Origin: JACMMS01 sp043772865 | GTDB lineage: Bacteria; Pseudomonadota; Gammaproteobacteria; Burkholderiales; Methylophilaceae | Assembly (NCBI GenBank): GCA_043772865.1 | Contig: JAYVFU010000189.1 | Location: 1-9,298, forward strand | DNA: 9,298 bases | Reading direction: 5' to 3' | Part shown: piece after piece, positions 6,425 through 9,298 of the stretch | How positions within the stretch are numbered: the first letter of the stretch is position 1 | Layout: the number at the start of each line of letters is the position of its first letter | Translations under genes and position numbers: made by a program | The notes under the pieces: generated by a model | The model's input: the letters and a program-made list of their open reading frames with translations, nothing else | The model's database searches: none | Told to the model about the DNA's origin: nothing

Positions 6425-7225
6425 ATGTCAAACCCTAAAAAATCAGCCAAAAATCTCATCATTAAGCCAGTTAGCCTACTGGTTGCAGCCATGCTAATTG
6501 CCAGCCCACTACTTTCCAATGCTGTAGAGTGCAGCGCTAAAAGTGGCGCTAAAACTGTACCACTTCTTGAACTCTACACCTCCGAAGGTTGTAGCAGTTG
6601 CCCACCCGCAGACAAATGGTTAAGCAATTTAAAGCCTGATAACAACAAGGTGATACCACTGGCATTTCATGTGGACTATTGGGATTATATTGGCTGGAAA
6701 GATCGGTTTTCAAAATCAGAATATAGCGATAGACAACGTAAAACTGCGGCATTTACAGGCGCTGGTTTTGTTTATACACCGCAATTTGTATTGGATGGTC
6801 GTGATTTTAAAGGGGCAGATGTCTCACGCTTAAACCAAGCTATTTCTGCCAGCCAAAAATTAGCATCTCGTGCCAACTTAAACCTAAATGCCATCACCCA
6901 AACAAATGGTGAAATCATGATTAAAGCCACGACTCAAGCCATTAACCCTGCCGATATTAACAATGCCGATATTTTTATCGCGATTTATGAAAATAAATTA
7001 GTGAGCCAAGTGAAGGCAGGCGAAAACAGTGGCCGCGAGCTAAAGCATGATTACGTAGTGCGTGATTTTTATGGTGCTTATCAACTCAACAATAAAAACG
7101 AATTTACAAAAAATATCACCTTAAAACCCGAATGGAAAGGCAGACAAGCAGGTGCAGTGATATTTGTACAAGATTCAAAAAATGGTGAGATTTTACAGAG
7201 TTTGCAGCTGCCATTTTGTGGCTAA
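6425..7225 (+). CDS. Secreted DUF1223 thioredoxin-like protein
   Basis: A 266-aa exported protein of the DUF1223 family, function unknown. Residues 1-33 form a Sec signal: basic N terminus (KK, K, K), hydrophobic core LLVAAMLIASPLL, and likely cleavage after SNA (A33), so it is expected in the periplasm. The mature part starts the family core VPLLELYTSEGCSSCPPADKW, with C56 and C59 as a thioredoxin-like CxxC. FHVDYWDYIGWKDRF and FVYTPQFVLDGR follow, a known DUF1223 pattern. Two further cysteines lie near the ends of the mature chain (C36, C265) and could pair. The start at 6425 is fixed by AGGAG at 6413-6417, 7 nt upstream. An ATG at 6420 is out of frame. The 109-nt gap from ampG suggests its own transcript, though no strong promoter is seen. 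Redox activity is suggested, not shown. Confidence 0.92.
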   Translation: MSNPKKSAKNLIIKPVSLLVAAMLIASPLLSNAVECSAKSGAKTVPLLELYTSEGCSSCPPADKWLSNLKPDNNKVIPLAFHVDYWDYIGWKDRFSKSEYSDRQRKTAAFTGAGFVYTPQFVLDGRDFKGADVSRLNQAISASQKLASRANLNLNAITQTNGEIMIKATTQAINPADINNADIFIAIYENKLVSQVKAGENSGRELKHDYVVRDFYGAYQLNNKNEFTKNITLKPEWKGRQAGAVIFVQDSKNGEILQSLQLPFCG

Positions 7226-7301
7226 ATAAAATGGGTGTATAAACTTAAATTTACTCGTCATCGCTATTTATCACTGTAAAACTCAGCAAAATTGAACATA
7301 A

Positions 7302-7325
7302 TTTAAGCAATCTTTTAAGCAGTCT
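7302..7325 (+). repeat. 12-bp tandem repeat upstream of the EamA gene
   Basis: TTTAAGCAATCT (7302-7313) and TTTAAGCAGTCT (7314-7325) are adjacent copies with one difference. TTTTGAGATAAAAT follows, where TAAAAT at 7333-7338 is a possible -10 box 32 nt before the GTG start. The repeats occupy the place of the -35 region, so they could affect promoter spacing or bind a regulator. Nothing else is recognised in 7226-7370. Confidence 0.5.
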
Positions 7326-7370
7326 TTTGAGATAAAATAGTGTTCTATTTACAATCTGTAGCGGCATTAC

Positions 7371-8231
7371 GTGAACACCGACCACCCAGAAAAAGGCATT
7401 ATATTCATTTGTGCCGCCGTGTTTCTATTTGCAAGTAGCGATGCTCTATCTAAATACCTCACTAATTTCTACCCCGTAGTCATGGTGCTATGGGTGCGTT
7501 ATGTTGTGCATATTTTGCTCTTATTAATCGCATTAAGGCCGCCTTCATTAACCACATTAATTATTACTCAAAACCCCAAGCTGCAAATTATTCGCGGCTT
7601 GTGCATGGTCAACACCAACTTAATGTTTATCAGCGCCCTGCACTATATTCCCCTCGCTGAAGGCACTGCCATCATTTATCTAAGCCCACTATTAGTCACG
7701 GCCATGTCTGGTCCGCTGTTGGGCGAACGCATATCGCGTTTACAGTGGCTTGCAGTGGCTGTTGGCTTTATAGGGGTTTTATTCATCGTACGCCCTGGTG
7801 GCAATATGTTCCACCCAATCGCCTTGCTGGCTTTAGGCGCAGCAATCTCGTTTAGCGTGTATCAAATTATCACGCGCAAACTTAATCATACTGATAGCTC
7901 AAGCACCACCAACTTCATCAGTGGGCTAATTAGCGCAGTGGTTACTAGCTTGTTGCTGCCATTTTTTTGGAAAACTCCCACACTACATTTTGCTATATTA
8001 ATGATATTACTCGGCGTATCAGCACTTATCAGCCATTTATTCATGACCAAAGCCTACCAGCACGCAAAACCCTCCACACTCGCGCCATTTTCATACACAC
8101 AGCTGCTATTTGCAGGCTTAATCGGCTACGTGTTTTTTAACCAAATACCAGACTTGATGGGTTTGGTTGGAATGTTAATCATTGTGGCGGGTGGGTTGTT
8201 GGTATTTAGTAAAATTGGTTACAGAAAATAA
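7371..8231 (+). CDS. EamA-domain (DMT superfamily) transporter
   Basis: Inner-membrane drug/metabolite-type transporter; the substrate cannot be told from sequence. It has 286 aa and about ten hydrophobic helices arranged as two EamA repeats (about residues 10-138 and 150-281). The first repeat ends with the typical LHYIPLAEGTAIIYLSPLLVT followed by GPLLGERIS and GVLFIVRPG. The second has the matching AYQHAKPSTLAPFSYTQLLFA followed by GYVFFNQIPD. The start is GTG 7371: the in-frame TAG at 7359-7361 excludes anything further upstream, and the first helix begins around residue 9. No clear ribosome site is visible. It is monocistronic by appearance: a 145-nt gap precedes it, and a long gene-free region with a leftward terminator follows. 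The family is certain; the role (amino acid, nucleotide or drug export/import) is open. Confidence 0.93.
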   Translation: MNTDHPEKGIIFICAAVFLFASSDALSKYLTNFYPVVMVLWVRYVVHILLLLIALRPPSLTTLIITQNPKLQIIRGLCMVNTNLMFISALHYIPLAEGTAIIYLSPLLVTAMSGPLLGERISRLQWLAVAVGFIGVLFIVRPGGNMFHPIALLALGAAISFSVYQIITRKLNHTDSSSTTNFISGLISAVVTSLLLPFFWKTPTLHFAILMILLGVSALISHLFMTKAYQHAKPSTLAPFSYTQLLFAGLIGYVFFNQIPDLMGLVGMLIIVAGGLLVFSKIGYRK

Positions 8232-8236
8232 GGCGT

Positions 8237-8274
8237 AAAAAAAACCTAACGAAGAGTGTTGCAACGAGTTAGGT
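8237..8274 (-). terminator. Rho-independent-type terminator for leftward transcription
   Basis: Read on the - strand, the stem ACCTAAC (8274-8268) pairs with GTTAGGT (8250-8244) across a 17-nt loop containing the palindrome GTTGCAAC. Seven further T residues (8243-8237) follow the last stem T. On the + strand the hairpin has no T tract after it, so it would not stop eamA-type transcripts efficiently. It would end transcripts coming from the right, where the only - strand gene stops about 450 nt away. Confidence 0.55.
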
Positions 8275-8346
8275 AATTCCCGTACAAAATGCGCTTCAAA
8301 ACCTTACTAACGCACAATATACCGAAAGCCATAAAAATTCCCACCC

Positions 8347-8421
8347 CGTCATTCCCGTGAAAACGGGAATCAATTGAGGTTTTAAAAATCAAATTGGATT
8401 CCCGTTTTCACGGGAATGACG
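8347..8421. repeat. Inverted pair of dRS3-like repeats (ATTCCC-N8-GGGAAT)
   Basis: The left arm (8347-8371) contains ATTCCCGTGAAAACGGGAAT. The right arm (8397-8421) is its exact reverse complement over 25 bp. The arms flank a 25-nt AT-rich spacer that itself has CAATTG and CAAATTG as weaker inverted parts. Each arm is also a hairpin. The 20-bp core matches the dRS3 pattern described in Neisseria and common in intergenic DNA of Betaproteobacteria, where it can serve as a recombination or phage-integration site. A 10-bp inverted repeat, AAACCTTACT (8298-8307) and its complement (8426-8435), lies outside the pair. Confidence 0.85.
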
Positions 8422-8491
8422 AAAGAGTAAGGTTTGTTAATCATCCACCAATCTTTTAAAGTTTCACCGCCTTTGACCTTAAAATCCCCTG

Positions 8492-8680
8492 CTACCCGCC
8501 GAGCAGCGCAAGCTTTATGCGACCTTTCGGTAAGCGGCTGTCTGAGCGCAGCGAGTTTCCGCTTGCCGCCCATGAAGCTGAGCAGCGCAGGAAACAAGCG
8601 GTAGGGGGTGCTCTTTTCTTTGGTTACTTACTTTTGAGCATTCAAAAGAAAGTAACTCGCCTAGAGGCGAAAAGAAATCT
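8492..8680 (+). repeat. Multi-hairpin intergenic repeat (unnamed family)
   Basis: Several stems follow each other. GGTAAGCGG (8529-8537) pairs with CCGCTTGCC (8559-8567), one G-T wobble, over a 21-nt loop. A long hairpin has 15-nt arms at 8623-8637 and 8642-8656 (GTTACTT side and AAGTAAC side, one mismatch) around the loop GCAT. TCGCCT/AGGCGA (8657-8670) has a 2-nt loop. An outer TCTTTTC/GAAAAGA (8612-8618, 8669-8675) competes with the last stem. GAGCAGCGCA occurs twice (8501-8510, 8580-8589). It resembles dispersed sequences I remember in Beta- and Gammaproteobacteria that give spurious peptides like LFFGYLLL and KKVTRLEAK. No gene is called in it. In the surrounding gene-free stretch, 8436-8491 and 8681-8728 show nothing recognisable. 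Confidence 0.6.
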
Positions 8681-8728
8681 GTTATTTAAGTGTTGTGAGC
8701 TTTTATTCACTGCAAATAAAATTCAAAC

Positions 8729-9028
8729 TTAATTCTCCGTACGCGCATCGTCCATCAACTCTTGATCAGCTTTCGCAAGCAGAAGCACTTTTTTTCCCAT
8801 AACAAAGCGATCTGTACGTTTCAGATTAACAATATCGGGAAAAGTAGATTTAATTATCTTAAGTATTTGTATAAGATCTTTATCTGTTATTTTGTGCGGG
8901 TATATTGCCAAAAACCATAGCTGGTATACTTGAAATTCGACGGGAGATTTTTTTAAAAGTCTTATGTAATCTTCAACTGCTAGAAATATAAGACTTTCAA
9001 CAGTAGTCTCATCAAAATTTGATAACAC
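8729..9028 (-). CDS. C-terminal half of the TGA-split hypothetical gene (possible restart at GTG)
   Basis: A GTG at 9028-9026 follows the TGA (9034-9032) with one codon between them, close enough for translational restart. It gives 99 aa: VLSNFDETTVESLIFLAVED, a hydrophobic stretch QLWFLAIYP, and a basic-to-acidic tail. No ribosome-binding site is seen before the GTG. An independent gene is less likely than the 3' part of the broken gene upstream. Confidence 0.4.
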   Translation of the reverse strand: MLSNFDETTVESLIFLAVEDYIRLLKKSPVEFQVYQLWFLAIYPHKITDKDLIQILKIIKSTFPDIVNLKRTDRFVMGKKVLLLAKADQELMDDARTEN

Positions 9029-9031
9029 TGC

Positions 9032-9298
9032 TCATGCGTCATTGTCTGCATGCTTGAAAAAGTTCCGATATGGAGAGTTGATGTAGTCATATTTTAAGTT
9101 TTTACCAGCAGGAATTTTTTCTCTGGCGTGATTCGATAGACTAGAAACGCCTGCGTTCTTACAAAGGACATCAATTATTTCCCACGCATTTGAAGCTAAC
9201 GAGAAAATTGAAACACTATCCTCTCCATCGAAAAGTAGCCGAATTGCTGTGATAAGCTGCCGTCTTGCTACGTCAATTTTACTAAGATTCGTATCCAT
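9032..9298 (-). CDS. N-terminal half of the TGA-split hypothetical gene
   Basis: If the TGA is read as a stop, this half yields an 88-aa soluble protein, mostly helical and without signal or membrane segments. It starts at ATG 9298, exactly the last base of the window, and has no upstream sequence to judge a ribosome site. It ends just after the FFKHAD block, before the part that seems to form the following helices of the fold, so it would be a truncated product. Confidence 0.5.
   Translation of the reverse strand: MDTNLSKIDVARRQLITAIRLLFDGEDSVSIFSLASNAWEIIDVLCKNAGVSSLSNHAREKIPAGKNLKYDYINSPYRNFFKHADNDA

Larger units (their letters stand above)
8729..9298 (-). pseudogene. Conserved-hypothetical-type gene interrupted by an in-frame TGA
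   Basis: On the - strand one frame runs from ATG 9298 to TAA 8731-8729, broken only by TGA at 9034-9032. Both sides stay in the same phase, so this is a nonsense change or recoding, not a frameshift. Joined, the product would be about 188 aa: an N-terminal part with ARRQLITAIRLLF, SIFSLASNAWEIIDVLC and the block NSPYRNFFKHADNDA, then AVLSNFDETTVESLIFLAVEDY after the stop. FFKHAD followed by a short acidic segment and a hydrophobic helix reads like one continuous family of unnamed proteins I loosely remember; I know no function for it. The ATG coincides with the window edge, so a longer N terminus cannot be excluded. Transcription leftward would meet the terminator at 8237-8274. Confidence 0.68.

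Noticed and set aside
8382..8597. Leftward open frame of 71 codons ending in VIPVKTGIQ.
   Set aside because: That peptide is the translation of the dRS3-like repeat, and the rest reads through the multi-hairpin repeat. No gene-like start or family.
8517..8732. Rightward open frame of 71 codons with LFFGYLLL and KKVTRLEAK.
   Set aside because: It is the repeat read in one frame; its codons follow the hairpin arms rather than a protein pattern.
9001..9034. Selenocysteine recoding of the TGA: a weak stem (CAGT/ACTG with inner ATCA/TGAT) lies directly after it on the - strand.
   Set aside because: The stem is AT-rich and interrupted, no selenoprotein-type motif surrounds the codon, and a nonsense mutation explains the data more simply.

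Overview
The window looks like a chromosomal segment of a moderately AT-rich betaproteobacterium. The family is an inference: Methylophilaceae (Methylotenera/Methylophilus-like) fits the RF1, MetX/MetW and AmpG sequences and the gene order, but no marker here settles it. From 1 to 8231 every gene reads on the + strand. The right edge carries a gene on the - strand.

Left block (1-3172), translation termination interrupted by accessory DNA: prfA (peptide chain release factor 1, 5' end outside the window) and prmC (the methyltransferase that modifies the GGQ glutamine of RF1) are normally close partners. Here about 1.37 kb lies between them. It holds an AT-rich gene for a HEPN-domain protein of AbiU2-like appearance (putative RNase or abortive-infection type) and a complete REP-associated tyrosine transposase (RAYT) enclosed by inverted REP hairpins. 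A third REP lies upstream. The last REP ends 5 bp before the prmC start codon.

Middle block (3173-6315), methionine and cell-wall recycling: metX (homoserine O-acyltransferase) and metW overlap at TAATG and act together in methionine synthesis. An AmpG-type muropeptide permease follows 33 nt later. A consensus TATAAT lies only 6 nt before the metX start, which suggests a leaderless transcript.

Then (6316-8231) come a secreted DUF1223 thioredoxin-like protein and a ten-helix EamA/DMT transporter, each preceded by its own intergenic region with short tandem repeats.

Right block (8232-9298): almost 500 bp without a gene holds three structures. They are a hairpin with an 8-T tract that would terminate leftward transcripts, a perfect 25-bp inverted repeat made of two dRS3-like units (ATTCCC-N8-GGGAAT), and a roughly 180-bp multi-hairpin repeat rich in stem-loops. 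Beyond them, on the - strand, a conserved-hypothetical-type gene is cut by one in-frame TGA, with a GTG codon 4 nt after the stop.

No tRNA, rRNA, CRISPR array or complete insertion sequence was seen. The most notable items are the solo HEPN gene in the prfA-prmC interval, the RAYT/REP unit with a compensatory stem change, the TGA-split gene and the multi-hairpin repeat.
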